A DNA stretch of 64,000 bases from an uncultured Collinsella sp. GTDB lineage: Bacteria > Actinomycetota > Coriobacteriia > Coriobacteriales > Coriobacteriaceae. The translations under genes and the position numbers were made by a program. The notes beneath the pieces are model-generated. The model saw only the letters and a list, made by a program, of their open reading frames with translations. It did not search any database and was not told the origin of the DNA. Positions 29,001-37,700 of the stretch are shown here, piece after piece (within the stretch, counting starts at the first letter, position 1; the number at the start of each line of letters is the position of its first letter). The stretch lies in contig CABUWV010000002.1 in NCBI GenBank assembly GCA_902495355.1, positions 1 to 64,000 on the forward strand, in the 5' to 3' direction.

Positions 29001-29317
29001 AGCTCCACGTTTTCCAAAATGGTCTGATGCGGAATGAGGTTATAGCTTTGGAACACAAAGCCGATGCGGTTGTTGCGGTAGGCATCCCAATCGCGATCGT
29101 GAAAGTCCTTGGTCGATATGCCGTCGATGAGCAGGTCACCGGAATCGAAATGATCGAGCCCGCCGATAACGTTGAGCATCGTGGTTTTACCCGAGCCCGA
29201 GGGACCCAGAATGGCTACGAACTCGTTATCGCGAAAAGACAGGCTTACGTTGTCGAGCGCCACCTGCGTAAACGACTGGGTAACGTATCGCTTGCAAATA
29301 CCTTTGAGCTCTAGCAT
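26060..29317 (-). CDS. MacB-like ABC transporter, ATPase fused to FtsX-type permease with very large extracytoplasmic domain
   Basis: The protein has 1085 residues from the ATG at 29317, after GAGAGG. The ATPase comes first (about 1-225: GPSGSGKTTMLN, LSGGQMQRVAIARAL, ADEPTGALD). A membrane helix follows near 265, then about 560 extracytoplasmic residues, and three helices at the C-terminus with an FtsX/MacB domain (VLERKKEIGILRAIGASKRN). Single-chain MacB-like proteins are usually about 650 residues, so the extracytoplasmic part is greatly enlarged. It includes a run of I/L-D-L/S-G repeats (about 670-700) and alanine/glutamine-rich helices. Mechanotransmission or lipoprotein/peptide export is the family role. 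Confidence 0.88.
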   Translation of the reverse strand: MLELKGICKRYVTQSFTQVALDNVSLSFRDNEFVAILGPSGSGKTTMLNVIGGLDHFDSGDLLIDGISTKDFHDRDWDAYRNNRIGFVFQSYNLIPHQTILENVELALTLTGVGHAERRQRAREALEKVGLGEHVNKRPSQLSGGQMQRVAIARALINDPEIVLADEPTGALDSTTSVQVMDLLKDVARDRLVIMVTHNPELAYQYATRIVNLADGKITDDSDPFDIAGATRREAKPTRKTSMSFVTALGLSARNLMTKKGRTAMTAFAGSIGIIGIAAILALSNGVNNYIKKVEEDTLSSYPLTISKQDYDLSSMMGGQGATDDEASNGEDSSDDGTDGKAQGTDKIPVVTAVKDMFASVKSNDMTSFKAWLDAGGDGIDKEVNAIQYGYGVTPVVYRAGKGDEKPVRLVPNAMTEAMSGGASSAATVSMESMGTSVFNEMIDDQSLLDSQYDVVAGHWPTSANEAVMVLSSRGTVGDYTLYSIGALDINELNDLVNSAMTADGGVETPETGADFTYDDALSTTFKVLSPADAYRKNEETGMWTDMSGDADFMTAKVANGIDVHIVGVVRPNETANASALSPGIAYTHALTRRLMERAADSQIVQEQLARPETDVFTGKSFDELQGEAKQGVDLGSMFSVDEAALKSAFSFDTSALSGAAGGGIDLTGIDLSGLDIDLSGVGKDIDFSDIMAKAPAPDFSGIFDGLELTPEQMQQVGTLANQLFEGFLQSDQFKALTPDDLKDASKLAAAFSTYLESDTAAQQILAQLKALGGDALAERLQQAMTDYVQKQLAPYLQQAMDQVMKAISEQVASTVSSQLKAGAAGLMDQMATQMSSSFASLASAMHVDASAFARAIHFNMDAEDLSSLMMSYAKASKLTYDNNLTTLGYADEADPISVKIFPRDFEAKERVLDHIDAYNKQVKAAGHDEQAISYTDYMGIIMGSVTDIVNTISLVLIAFVSISLVVSSIMIGIITYISVLERKKEIGILRAIGASKRNVANVFNAETFIEGLIAGVFAIVVVVLVSFPVNAWALAAKQVPNLMSLPVQDALVLIAISVLLTVVAGLLPARSASRKDPVEALRSE

Positions 29318-29464
29318 GGACGGCAACCTCTCCCGCGCGGGCACGCTCGCCCGCTCTCCCCCGCCGTTCGTATTCGACGCGTTTGTCCTACTCTATCCCC
29401 ATTTTTTGCCGGCACCAGTGAAGAATGTAGGGAACCGCACCAAAAAACGAACGGGACGGCGCCT

Positions 29465-29491
29465 AAAAGAAGAGGCCCCGAGCGGGACCTC
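29465..29491 (-). terminator. Terminator of the TlpA/ferredoxin operon
   Basis: On the minus strand, GAGGTCCCG and CGGGGCCTC pair (29483-29491 with 29472-29480) and are followed by TTCTTTT. It lies about 80 nt beyond the stop codon of the TlpA-like gene. Confidence 0.7.
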
Positions 29492-29571
29492 TATATGGTG
29501 GAGATTATCTTGAAAGGCAGCGGACTACTCCGCGCAGCGGCGCACGATTCTCGCCATGCTTTACGCGTTTT

Positions 29572-30543
29572 TTACTGCTCGCTATTCGCAATCGCCTGGT
29601 CGATAAGCTTGTCGAGTGCTGCGCGCTGCTCGGCGGAGCTAATGGCTCCCACGATTGGATCCCCTACGATGTTGCCGTTCTGATCGATGACATACGTTGT
29701 CGGGAACGAGAACAAATTTGACGTAAACTTACCGGCCTCGCTATCCGACTTGAACCAGATGTTCTTATATGTCACGCCCTTCTTGCTCAGCACGTCCTTG
29801 GCATCTGCGATCTCGCCCTTGTTGCCATCGAGCGTAAAGGAATTGACGCCCACGACCTGGCCGCCCTTCTCGGCAAGTTCTTTATTCAGATTCTCAAGAT
29901 CGCCCAGCTCGCCCACGCACGGCTTGCAAGTAGTGAACCAGAAGTTCATGACGGTGACCTTGTTCTTAGAGAACAGCTCGTCGCTATTCACGTCGTTGCC
30001 ATCCAGATCCTTGCCCGTAAAGCTGGGGAACTTCGTCGTCTCGCTCGAAGCATTGGCACCGGCCGTCATGCCAGCGGTCGAAGCGTCGACGCTCTCGCCT
30101 GCGCTCGGCGTGCTTCCACAGCCGGGGAACTCCTTCTCCAAGCTCTCGAGCTTGTCCTCGATCTCCTTGATTTGCTGTGCACCGGCCTTCAGCGTCTTAA
30201 GCTCATCCGCCGTGAACTCATCCTTGGCGCCGTCGATGGTCTTGAGCAGGAAATCGCCGTAATTGCTGCCGTCCTCGATCATTGCCGAGTCTTTATTTGC
30301 CGCATTGAATACCTTTTCCCACAGCGCGTTATCACTCGAAAAGATCTCGTTCTCCTTCTGCATGAGCTTCGCATACAGCTCGGCGGCCTCGTCGGCATTG
30401 GCCGGCTTCTGCGCAGTGAGTTCTGCGATCTTAGGATCGGAGCTCGCAGATTCGCTCGCATTGCCGCCAGGTGCCGAGCACGCCACAAGGCACAAGGCCA
30501 GCACCGGCACCATAAACAGGGCCGCAATCTTAGAAAGCTTCAT
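29572..30543 (-). CDS. TlpA/ResA-like thioredoxin-fold lipoprotein
   Basis: The protein has 323 residues from the ATG at 30543, which is 7 nt after GGAGG; an ATG two codons earlier is too close to the site. The lipobox LCLVACS anchors it outside the membrane. A helical part of about 130 residues comes next, then the redoxin domain with active site CKPC in WFTTCKPCVGELGD (about 204-207) and cis-proline in FPTTYVIDQNG. It is the last gene of an operon with the 4Fe-4S membrane protein and the 48-residue CXXC protein, which suggests that these supply electrons to an extracytoplasmic thiol reductase (inference). Confidence 0.88.
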   Translation of the reverse strand: MKLSKIAALFMVPVLALCLVACSAPGGNASESASSDPKIAELTAQKPANADEAAELYAKLMQKENEIFSSDNALWEKVFNAANKDSAMIEDGSNYGDFLLKTIDGAKDEFTADELKTLKAGAQQIKEIEDKLESLEKEFPGCGSTPSAGESVDASTAGMTAGANASSETTKFPSFTGKDLDGNDVNSDELFSKNKVTVMNFWFTTCKPCVGELGDLENLNKELAEKGGQVVGVNSFTLDGNKGEIADAKDVLSKKGVTYKNIWFKSDSEAGKFTSNLFSFPTTYVIDQNGNIVGDPIVGAISSAEQRAALDKLIDQAIANSEQ

Positions 30544-30572
30544 AGTCATTCCTCCGTTTTGTCGAAGCTTGT

Positions 30573-31475
30573 TTACTTTTTATCGGCGGTCAAGGGGAGC
30601 TTTTCCGCCGACACATCCAGGCCATAGCGATAGCTGATGGCATCGACGGGACAGGCCCCGATGCACTTTCCGCACCGGATGCATTCGGTATGATTGGGCG
30701 CGCGGACCACATCAACGTCCATCTGACAAACCCTTGAACACTTGCCGCACGAGATGCATTTGCACGCGTCGACCCGGATCCCCAGTAGGGATACCTTATT
30801 CATGAGCGCATAGAATGCGCCGAACGGGCAAATCCATTTGCAGAAGGGGCGATAGAACAAAACGCTCAGCACCACCACAGCGATGAGAACGACAAGTTTC
30901 CAAGTAAAGAGCTGTCCCAACGCAGATCGAATGCCGGCATTGGCAATGGCCAGAGGAATGGCGCCCTCGAGCACTCCCTGCGGACAGATGTACTTACAAA
31001 AGAACGGGTCACCCATGCCCACGTCGTTAACCACCAAGACGGGTAGCAGCACCACGGCAAACAGCAGCACGCCGTACTTGATGTACGTGAGCGGCTTAAG
31101 CTTTTTCGTGGAGAACTTTTTGTCGGGAATCTTATGAAGCAGCTCCTGCAGCCAGCCAAACGGGCACAGAAAGCCGCATACAAAGCGTCCCAGCAGCACG
31201 CCGAGCAAAATGAGCGTACCGGTGACGTAGTAAGAAAAGTTGAACTTGGATGAACCTACCACCGACTGGAACGACCCGATGGGGCACGCACCCGATGCCG
31301 CGGGGCACGAATAGCAGTTAAGCCCGGGTACGCAGACTGTTTTTCCCGCGCCCTGATAGATGCCGCCTTTGGCGAAGTTTGGCAGGTGAATGTTGGTGAC
31401 GAGCGTCGCCGCCGCCTGAATGAATCCGCGAAATCGAGCCAAAACATGCGACGCAGTGTTTTCTCTTTTATCCAA
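30573..31475 (-). CDS. Membrane-bound 4Fe-4S ferredoxin-type protein (NapH/RsxE-like)
   Basis: The protein has about 300 residues. An N-terminal part with VPGLNCYSCPAASGACPIGS is followed by four or five helices including a FVCGFLCPFGWLQELL loop, a KYICPQG and a KWICPFGAF motif, and two C-terminal 4Fe-4S clusters (CISCGKCSRVC and CIRCGKCIGACP). This is the NapH-like electron-transfer layout. I set the start at the TTG at 31475: it overlaps the stop of the upstream CXXC gene (TTGGATAA) and GGAG lies 10 nt before it. The operon order CXXC protein, 4Fe-4S protein, TlpA suggests transfer of electrons across the membrane. Confidence 0.85.
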   Translation of the reverse strand: MDKRENTASHVLARFRGFIQAAATLVTNIHLPNFAKGGIYQGAGKTVCVPGLNCYSCPAASGACPIGSFQSVVGSSKFNFSYYVTGTLILLGVLLGRFVCGFLCPFGWLQELLHKIPDKKFSTKKLKPLTYIKYGVLLFAVVLLPVLVVNDVGMGDPFFCKYICPQGVLEGAIPLAIANAGIRSALGQLFTWKLVVLIAVVVLSVLFYRPFCKWICPFGAFYALMNKVSLLGIRVDACKCISCGKCSRVCQMDVDVVRAPNHTECIRCGKCIGACPVDAISYRYGLDVSAEKLPLTADKK

Positions 31476-31614
31476 TTCCGATACACTCCAAGCACAGCCT
31501 AATCGCTTTGGCCAGCACGGCATCCGCCTCGCCACGCATAACGCCAAAGCACACCATGGCAATTCCGACGATCAACAAAGCGACCTGTACCACGGGTTTT
31601 ACCGCTTTGAACAA
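31468..31614 (-). CDS. 48-residue CXXC-motif membrane protein (CD1871A-like)
   Basis: This short gene is easily missed. It starts with TTG at 31614 after AAGGAG and runs for 48 codons: one helix (VVQVALLIVGIAMVCFGVMR), a polar stretch, and CLEC near the end. Size, helix and C-terminal CXXC match the small CD1871A-type proteins found directly upstream of NapH-like ferredoxin and TlpA genes in Clostridia and Coriobacteriia. Its stop codon overlaps the next start by 8 nt. A role in thiol or cluster electron transfer is inferred from the neighbours. Confidence 0.75.
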   Translation of the reverse strand: MFKAVKPVVQVALLIVGIAMVCFGVMRGEADAVLAKAIRLCLECIGIG

Positions 31615-31704
31615 TCTGACCACTCCTTTCGTTACGCGACCATTGGACCATATCGGCTATAAAATCCGTGTTAAGCGCGATTTGGAATATGCAAGGAGAC
31701 TGTT

Positions 31705-32379
31705 ATGCGAATTTTGATCGTCGAGGACGAGCGGGCGCTGTGTGACGCAATCGCGCGCAGCTTGCGAAACTTGGCGTACAGCGTCGACTGCTGTCACGAC
31801 GGACAGGAGGCGCTCGATCTACTGAATGTTGAGGCCTTCGACCTCGTGGTACTCGACCTCAACCTTCCCCGTATCGATGGCATGACCGTACTCAGGGAAC
31901 TTAGGAAAACTGACTGCGAGACTAAGGTACTGATTCTGTCCGCACGCGGCGAAGTATCAGATAAAGTCGCCGGACTCGATGCCGGCGCCAACGATTACCT
32001 CACCAAGCCGTTCCATCTGGACGAGCTTGCGGCAAGGATTCGCAGCCTTACCCTCAGACGCTTTACACAAAGCGACATAGTTTTAACCTGCGGAAAGCTC
32101 CGCTTTGACACCAAGGCGCGCATCGCTTCCGTGGACAGCGAGGCTTTATCTCTTACGCGCAAGGAAACGGGAATCTTGGAATACCTGATGCTTAATCAGG
32201 GGCGTCCGGTAAGTCAAGAGGAGCTTATCGAGCACGTTTGGGATAGCAGCGTGAACAGCTTTAGCAACGCAATCCGCGTTCACATCTCGTCACTCCGCAA
32301 AAAGCTACGCATCGCTTTGGGGTACGACCCGATTCGCAATCGGATTGGAGAGGGCTACGTTATGGAGGATAGCGAATGA
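31705..32379 (+). CDS. OmpR/PhoB family response regulator
   Basis: The 224-residue protein has a receiver domain (phospho-Asp in VVLDLNLPRIDGM, about 52; Lys in YLTKPFHLDELAARI) and a C-terminal winged helix (about 125-222, with SLTRKETGILEYLMLNQGRP and NAIRVHISSLRKKL). AAGGAG precedes the ATG by 7 nt. Its stop overlaps the start of the histidine kinase gene (ATGA), so the two form a coupled pair. The gene is divergent from the CXXC/4Fe-4S/TlpA operon 90 bp away, which is a likely target. Confidence 0.92.
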   Translation: MRILIVEDERALCDAIARSLRNLAYSVDCCHDGQEALDLLNVEAFDLVVLDLNLPRIDGMTVLRELRKTDCETKVLILSARGEVSDKVAGLDAGANDYLTKPFHLDELAARIRSLTLRRFTQSDIVLTCGKLRFDTKARIASVDSEALSLTRKETGILEYLMLNQGRPVSQEELIEHVWDSSVNSFSNAIRVHISSLRKKLRIALGYDPIRNRIGEGYVMEDSE

Positions 32380-33527
32380 AAAGGCTTTCGCTGCAATGGC
32401 GCATAACGATTATGACGGCACTGCTCACGTGTGCAGCATGCGTGCTGACGAACTGCCTGGTCGGCTATACGGGCATGCGCTACATGGATGCCATCGGCAG
32501 TGACATCTCGGCCCTTAACGCAACCGGCGAAGATTCGCCCCAGGCATTCGACCCAACGAAAGCGACCCCCGATGACAAGGTCACGATCGTTGTAAACGAC
32601 GCACAGGAGTCTTTTGGCACGACAACCTGGTACATCACGGCTGGAGTCACACTCCTTGGCGGCGCGCTGGCATACTTTGTGAGCGGCCGTGCACTCAAAC
32701 CGCTACGGGCTTTTGCCGCCCAGGTAGAGCGCGTGCAGCCTGACAACCTAAGCGAAATCAGACTCAGTGAAGATGTGCCCACCGAGCTACAACGATGTAG
32801 CGCCTCTTTCAACGACATGATCGCCCGTCTTGGCGAAGGGTTCTCTGCACAACGTCAGTTTACCGGCAACGCCGCACACGAGCTGCGCACCCCGCTCGCC
32901 CTTATGCAAGCACAGATTGAACTTTTCATCTCCGAGCACTCCGGTTTGCAACCCGAAACAGCCGAGCTGCTCGGCCTGCTACAAGAACAAACCGAGCGCA
33001 TGTCTCGAATGACCAAGGTATTGCTCGAGATGAGTGAACTCCGCAGCGTTCCTTGCGAGGACGCTGTTGAACTTGGTCCCTTGTCCGAAGAGGTCCTCAC
33101 CGACCTTGCGCCGCTTGCCGAGAATAAGGACGTAACCCTCGATTGCGCCGGAGACGCTTTGACAATCGGAAGTGATACGCTCCTCTATCGGCTGGTGTTT
33201 AATCTGGTCGAAAACGCCATCCGTTACAGCCGCTCCGGCTCGACTGTCAACGTCTCCATCAGCGACAGCGACAGCCACGTGCTCCTGCGAGTCAAAGATG
33301 AGGGCCCGGGAATACCCAAGCAGTACCGAGAGAGCATCTTCCAACCGTTCTTTCGTCTAGACAAATCCCGCAGCAGGGCATACGGCGGCGCAGGACTCGG
33401 ACTAGCGCTTGTTTGGGAGATTGCAGCGCTTCACGGTGGCACGGTAGAGGTCGAAGCAAGTTCCGAGAACGGGACCACCATGCTCGTAAGCCTTCCAAAA
33501 CGATCCGCAGCGTTAACCGAACAGTAA
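32376..33527 (+). CDS. Sensor histidine kinase
   Basis: The 383-residue membrane kinase has TM1 (about 10-32), a short extracytoplasmic loop of about 50 residues, and TM2 (about 84-103). A HAMP-like linker comes next, then HisKA with the histidine in TGNAAHELRTPLALMQAQIE (about 169), and HATPase with the N box NLVENAIRYS, DEGPGIP and GGAGLGLALVWEI. It is coupled to the response regulator gene upstream. The short sensor loop suggests sensing of a membrane or redox signal, in keeping with the divergent TlpA operon (inference). Confidence 0.92.
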   Translation: MKRLSLQWRITIMTALLTCAACVLTNCLVGYTGMRYMDAIGSDISALNATGEDSPQAFDPTKATPDDKVTIVVNDAQESFGTTTWYITAGVTLLGGALAYFVSGRALKPLRAFAAQVERVQPDNLSEIRLSEDVPTELQRCSASFNDMIARLGEGFSAQRQFTGNAAHELRTPLALMQAQIELFISEHSGLQPETAELLGLLQEQTERMSRMTKVLLEMSELRSVPCEDAVELGPLSEEVLTDLAPLAENKDVTLDCAGDALTIGSDTLLYRLVFNLVENAIRYSRSGSTVNVSISDSDSHVLLRVKDEGPGIPKQYRESIFQPFFRLDKSRSRAYGGAGLGLALVWEIAALHGGTVEVEASSENGTTMLVSLPKRSAALTEQ

Positions 33528-33594
33528 AACGAAAGGGGTCCCGAGCAACAGGAGTACAATTGCTGCATTGTTGCCACCTGATGGGAGATGGAAG

Positions 33595-34599
33595 ATGGAC
33601 TGCGATGGCTACCCATGCGTTCCCATGCCGTTGATGTGCACCGCCTTTGCGCCGGGACAGATTGACGCTGCGGCTGCAGGCATTTCCGACCCCGATTCGC
33701 GCGCCATTGCCACGGCAGAAGCGCTGTACTTTCGCGGACAGGCCGCCCTCGCTGCCAAGGCGGCGCATCCCTATCTTGACGCCACCGATCCCGCACTGCG
33801 CTATTCTGCATGCTTTATCTGCGGATACGCCAGTCTGTCGCTCAACCGTATCGCCGATGCCCGCCGTTGCCTTGCGGGCATCCTCGATACGCCGACTGAC
33901 AAGGAATCGCCCGCCGTCCACGCCACGCATATCCTGTTCGCCTCGGCCGCAAGCGTCCTGCTGCACTTGCCTTCCCCATATTCTGCCGAAGAGTTTTATC
34001 CGCTTGCGGCGCATCTGCCCGAAGGTCTGCGCCTGTTCGCCAGCTACGTGATGGCGCACGCCTTGTATCTACGCGGCGAATACGGCCGCAGCCTGGGCAT
34101 GGCGGAAAATGCCCTGATCATGAAACAGGGAAGTTATCCCATCTCGGAGCTGTTCCTGCACTTGGCAGCTTCCATGGCATGCATGAGCCTCAAGGACATC
34201 GACGCCGCAAAAACGCATTTCGGAGCTGCTTGGAACATTGCGCGCCCCGACGGCCTTATCGAGCTCATCGGCGAGCACCACGGCCTTTTACAGGGGCTCA
34301 TCGAGGCATGCCTAAAAACGCAATACCCTGACGATTTCGCACGCATCATCGAGATTACGTATCGATTCAGTTACGGCTGGCGGCGCATCCACAACCCCGA
34401 TTCGGGCGAGGACGTGGCCGACGATCTAACGACCACGGAGTTCACCATGGCCATGCTCGCCTGCCGCGGATGGACCAACGCCGAAATCGCACGCCACATG
34501 GATGTATCGCCGGGCACCGTTAAAAACCGCCTATCCGGCGTATACGCAAAGCTTGGCATCGGCACACGCGCCGAGCTGGTCGCCCACATGTTGCGCTAG
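33595..34599 (+). CDS. LuxR family transcriptional regulator
   Basis: The protein has 334 residues from the ATG at 33595, with GGGAG 8 nt upstream. About 260 residues look like TPR-type alpha helices. The C-terminus is a LuxR/GerE helix-turn-helix (about 270-332; TMAMLACRGWTNAEIARHMD and the recognition helix SPGTVKNRLSGVYAKL). The layout is common in Coriobacteriia, where many such regulators lie beside surface-protein genes. The gene for a 1455-residue exported protein begins 158 nt after it, in the same direction, so that protein is the probable target or operon partner (inference). Confidence 0.85.
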   Translation: MDCDGYPCVPMPLMCTAFAPGQIDAAAAGISDPDSRAIATAEALYFRGQAALAAKAAHPYLDATDPALRYSACFICGYASLSLNRIADARRCLAGILDTPTDKESPAVHATHILFASAASVLLHLPSPYSAEEFYPLAAHLPEGLRLFASYVMAHALYLRGEYGRSLGMAENALIMKQGSYPISELFLHLAASMACMSLKDIDAAKTHFGAAWNIARPDGLIELIGEHHGLLQGLIEACLKTQYPDDFARIIEITYRFSYGWRRIHNPDSGEDVADDLTTTEFTMAMLACRGWTNAEIARHMDVSPGTVKNRLSGVYAKLGIGTRAELVAHMLR

Positions 34600-34756
34600 T
34601 GGCCAGACTGCCCGGCGTATCGAAAGCGCTCCGGAGGCCTGACGCTTTCGCGCACTCAAATTGGACATTTTGGCCATCGAACGGCACTACCGCCACGGGG
34701 CGCCTTCTCGCAAAATTGGATTATTTCCTCCGATATTTGCAGGATGGGAGCCCAAG

Positions 34757-37700
34757 ATGCTTGATCGCCGTTCGTTACTTGTTGCCGGAGCGTCCTCGCT
34801 AGCGAGCATTATGTTGCCTCGCGTGCCGGGAAGCGCAAACGCCTTCCTGCTGCCGTTCGCGCCCACCGCGGCCTATGCCGACGAAGAAGACCCTTTCAGG
34901 GTGCTCGTTCTCTCGCGCACCATGTTCGGCGTGGTGGTGGTCGATGTCGCCAACAAGAATACGCCTATCGCAGGCGCCAAGGTCACGCTCACGTCGCGCT
35001 ATGCCGCAGGCAAGCAGCTCACCGCCACGACCGATGACGAAGGCACGGCCATCTTTGAGGTCGCGCCGCTTTCAGAAGGCTACGTGGACGAGGCGACGCT
35101 TCTCGACGCGTACGACTTTAACGGCGGCATCTCCATTAGCATGGCGGGTTACCGCGATGTCGAGATTCCCCTCGCGCGCGTCCAAGGCGGCACTGCCATA
35201 ACCGCGCCCACGCGTCCGCTTTCCGACGGCGAGCCGTACTTCCGCCAGCTCACATTCGACGAATGGGACATCCAGTACGCCGATGCTACGTTCATGGCAT
35301 TGCCGAAGGACGACACGGCAAACGAGCAGCCCGATACGCACGCCTTTACCGTGCAGGCACATCTGCCACAGGGTGGACAGGCAACGCTGCGCATCAACAA
35401 AGTGACGCCTGCCGCGGGCAGCTCACCCGAAACCGTCACGCAGATTGGCCAAGTCAAGGCCAGCGCATCGGGCGCGGATAATCTGGCGACGTTCACACTC
35501 GAAGACAAGTTCCTCGATGCAGCTTCGGGCCTTCTGGAGGAAGGATGCAAACTGCGCTTTGTGCTCGACTACCAGGGCAAAACCTACACGCTCTCATCCC
35601 CCATGACCGTTGTCACCGCGCCGGCCGCAAAGGCGGAATCGGGCTCGACCACTATCGTCCCCACCACCATGGACCAAGAGGTCACTCCGTTTGATTTCCC
35701 CGCGGCGTTTCCCGGCATCGGCGGCAATAAGTTCACGTGCTGGATGCCCTCGTTCCCCATTTTGTTCGATTTCTCGTTTGCCGGGTATGTACTGTTTGGC
35801 GGAGGATACAAACCGGTCGGTTACATGAACGATTCGGGCAATCCGGATCCGGAGTACTGGAAGAAGTCACCGCGCGAGTCGGGCGCCAAGCAGGCAAACC
35901 GCTACCTCGACGAGATGAAGGGGAAGTGGAATCAGTACAAGAGTATGAGTGCCGGTTCGGGCACCGATCCAAGAAACACCAAGCTGCTTCGCCACCACTG
36001 CACGTTGCTGTTCACGATGGATATCGCCACGCAACTGTACGGATCGCTCGCCTACGATTGGGTGGGCAAAACCTGGGGTAACAACAACGACCCCGCATAC
36101 GGCAATATTAAGGCCCTCTTCCAGGTAAGAACCGACCTCAATTGGACCGAGCAATTTACCCTAGGACCGGTGCCGTTTTTCCTAAACGTCAATCCCTGGG
36201 TGCTGGCAAAACTGGCGCTCGCCGTAGGCGCCCACACGCACGGTAGCGGCGCGGCGTTTTTCAAAAACATATCGCTCGATTATTCAAACACCTCGGGCTC
36301 ATTCACCATCCAAATCGGGCTCGCCGTCACCTTTGGCGCCGGCGTTGCAGGCGTCGCTTCGTCCGCCGTGCGCGGCGCCGCGTCCCTCACACTGTTCATT
36401 GGATACGAGAAGGCGGACGGTCACCAGCTTCCGCGACTGCGCGTGGGTGCAGACGTCGATGTCGATGTGATACTCCAGTTCGTAATGTTCAAGTGGACCA
36501 CCAAGGCTTGGTCGGGGTCGTGGCCCACGCTCATCGATTCGTGGAATATGTCGGTGAACAATGGCAACCAGTATGTGCTCCAGCGCTCTGAGCTAGCCTT
36601 GGGTGGAGATACGCCTTATACGCTGGATGCCTGCTTCGGCTCGGCCGGCAACGCCGAGGGAGGTGGTGTGCCGCAGTTTATCGCGTCGGCCACCATCGTC
36701 ACCAACGCCGAGCTGCTCGCACGCGCCGAGGTTAAGGCCACCGCAAGGAATGTCGCGCCTGTCGTGCGCGATTGGGATCAAGCGGTCGCGCGCATTGAGC
36801 TCGCGGCAGACGCGGAGAGCGACGACACGGGACAGATCGAGCATTTCGTCCACGTGCTGATGGAGAACGACGAAAATGCCGCGCCGATGTATGAGTACAC
36901 CTACATCGGCCAGGCGAAGAACGGCGTTGCGGACCCCAACGCCAATTCTGCCGGTGTATCGGAAGACGAGCGTGGCGGCATCAAGCCCTCGAGCGACAAC
37001 GTGCTGTTTGCTGGCGTGCTCAGCGAAGCTCACATGAAGCTGGCAATGATTGCCGGCGTAGAATGCCTGTTCCGTATCGCCTCGGTGCGCTACGGCGACA
37101 ACGGCCGCTCGCGCCTGGTGGTGCACACAAAGGCAAACGGCACATGGTCCGCCCCCACGCCCGTGGACTTTCCCCTTGGGTTTGGCGAGAGCGACGTGGA
37201 GCGCGACGGCATATTCGATTACGACTTCGACGTGGTGGAATATACGGACGGAAGAGAAAACCAGGACGCCTACGTGTTGCTGGTCTCGGGCGAGCGCCGC
37301 GACGGCGACAACACCCCTTTCGATGCGGCGAGCACAGCCGGCATACTGTCCGTTGTGCGCCTGCGCATAAGCAACGACGGAGTTCGCGTGGTGTCGCATA
37401 CGTCATGGCGCAGCATCTCGCGCGGCCGCCTGCAAGAAGATGGCTACCATTGCCTGCAGTGCCCGCGCATCACGGTGGGCAAGACACTGGTCGACGGGCG
37501 CCTGTCGGGTGCCTACCTCCACCGCCGCGGAACCACCGCAGAAAAGGCGCTCGGCAGCGAGGCAGAGGTTGCGCTGGAGTGCTTCACCCTGTGGTCGGAC
37601 GTTTCGGGCGACAGCCTAACCTTCCGCCAAGTTCTCCGCTTTCCGCAGGCACCGTCGAGTATCGAGCTGAGCGAGCCCGAGAATATCAACGGCAAAATGG

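Noticed and set aside
31256..31495. 79-codon minus-strand frame starting MLGVYRNWIKEK
   Set aside because: It lies in another frame of the 4Fe-4S gene and soon becomes Arg/Ser-rich; the true genes here are the CXXC protein and the 4Fe-4S protein.
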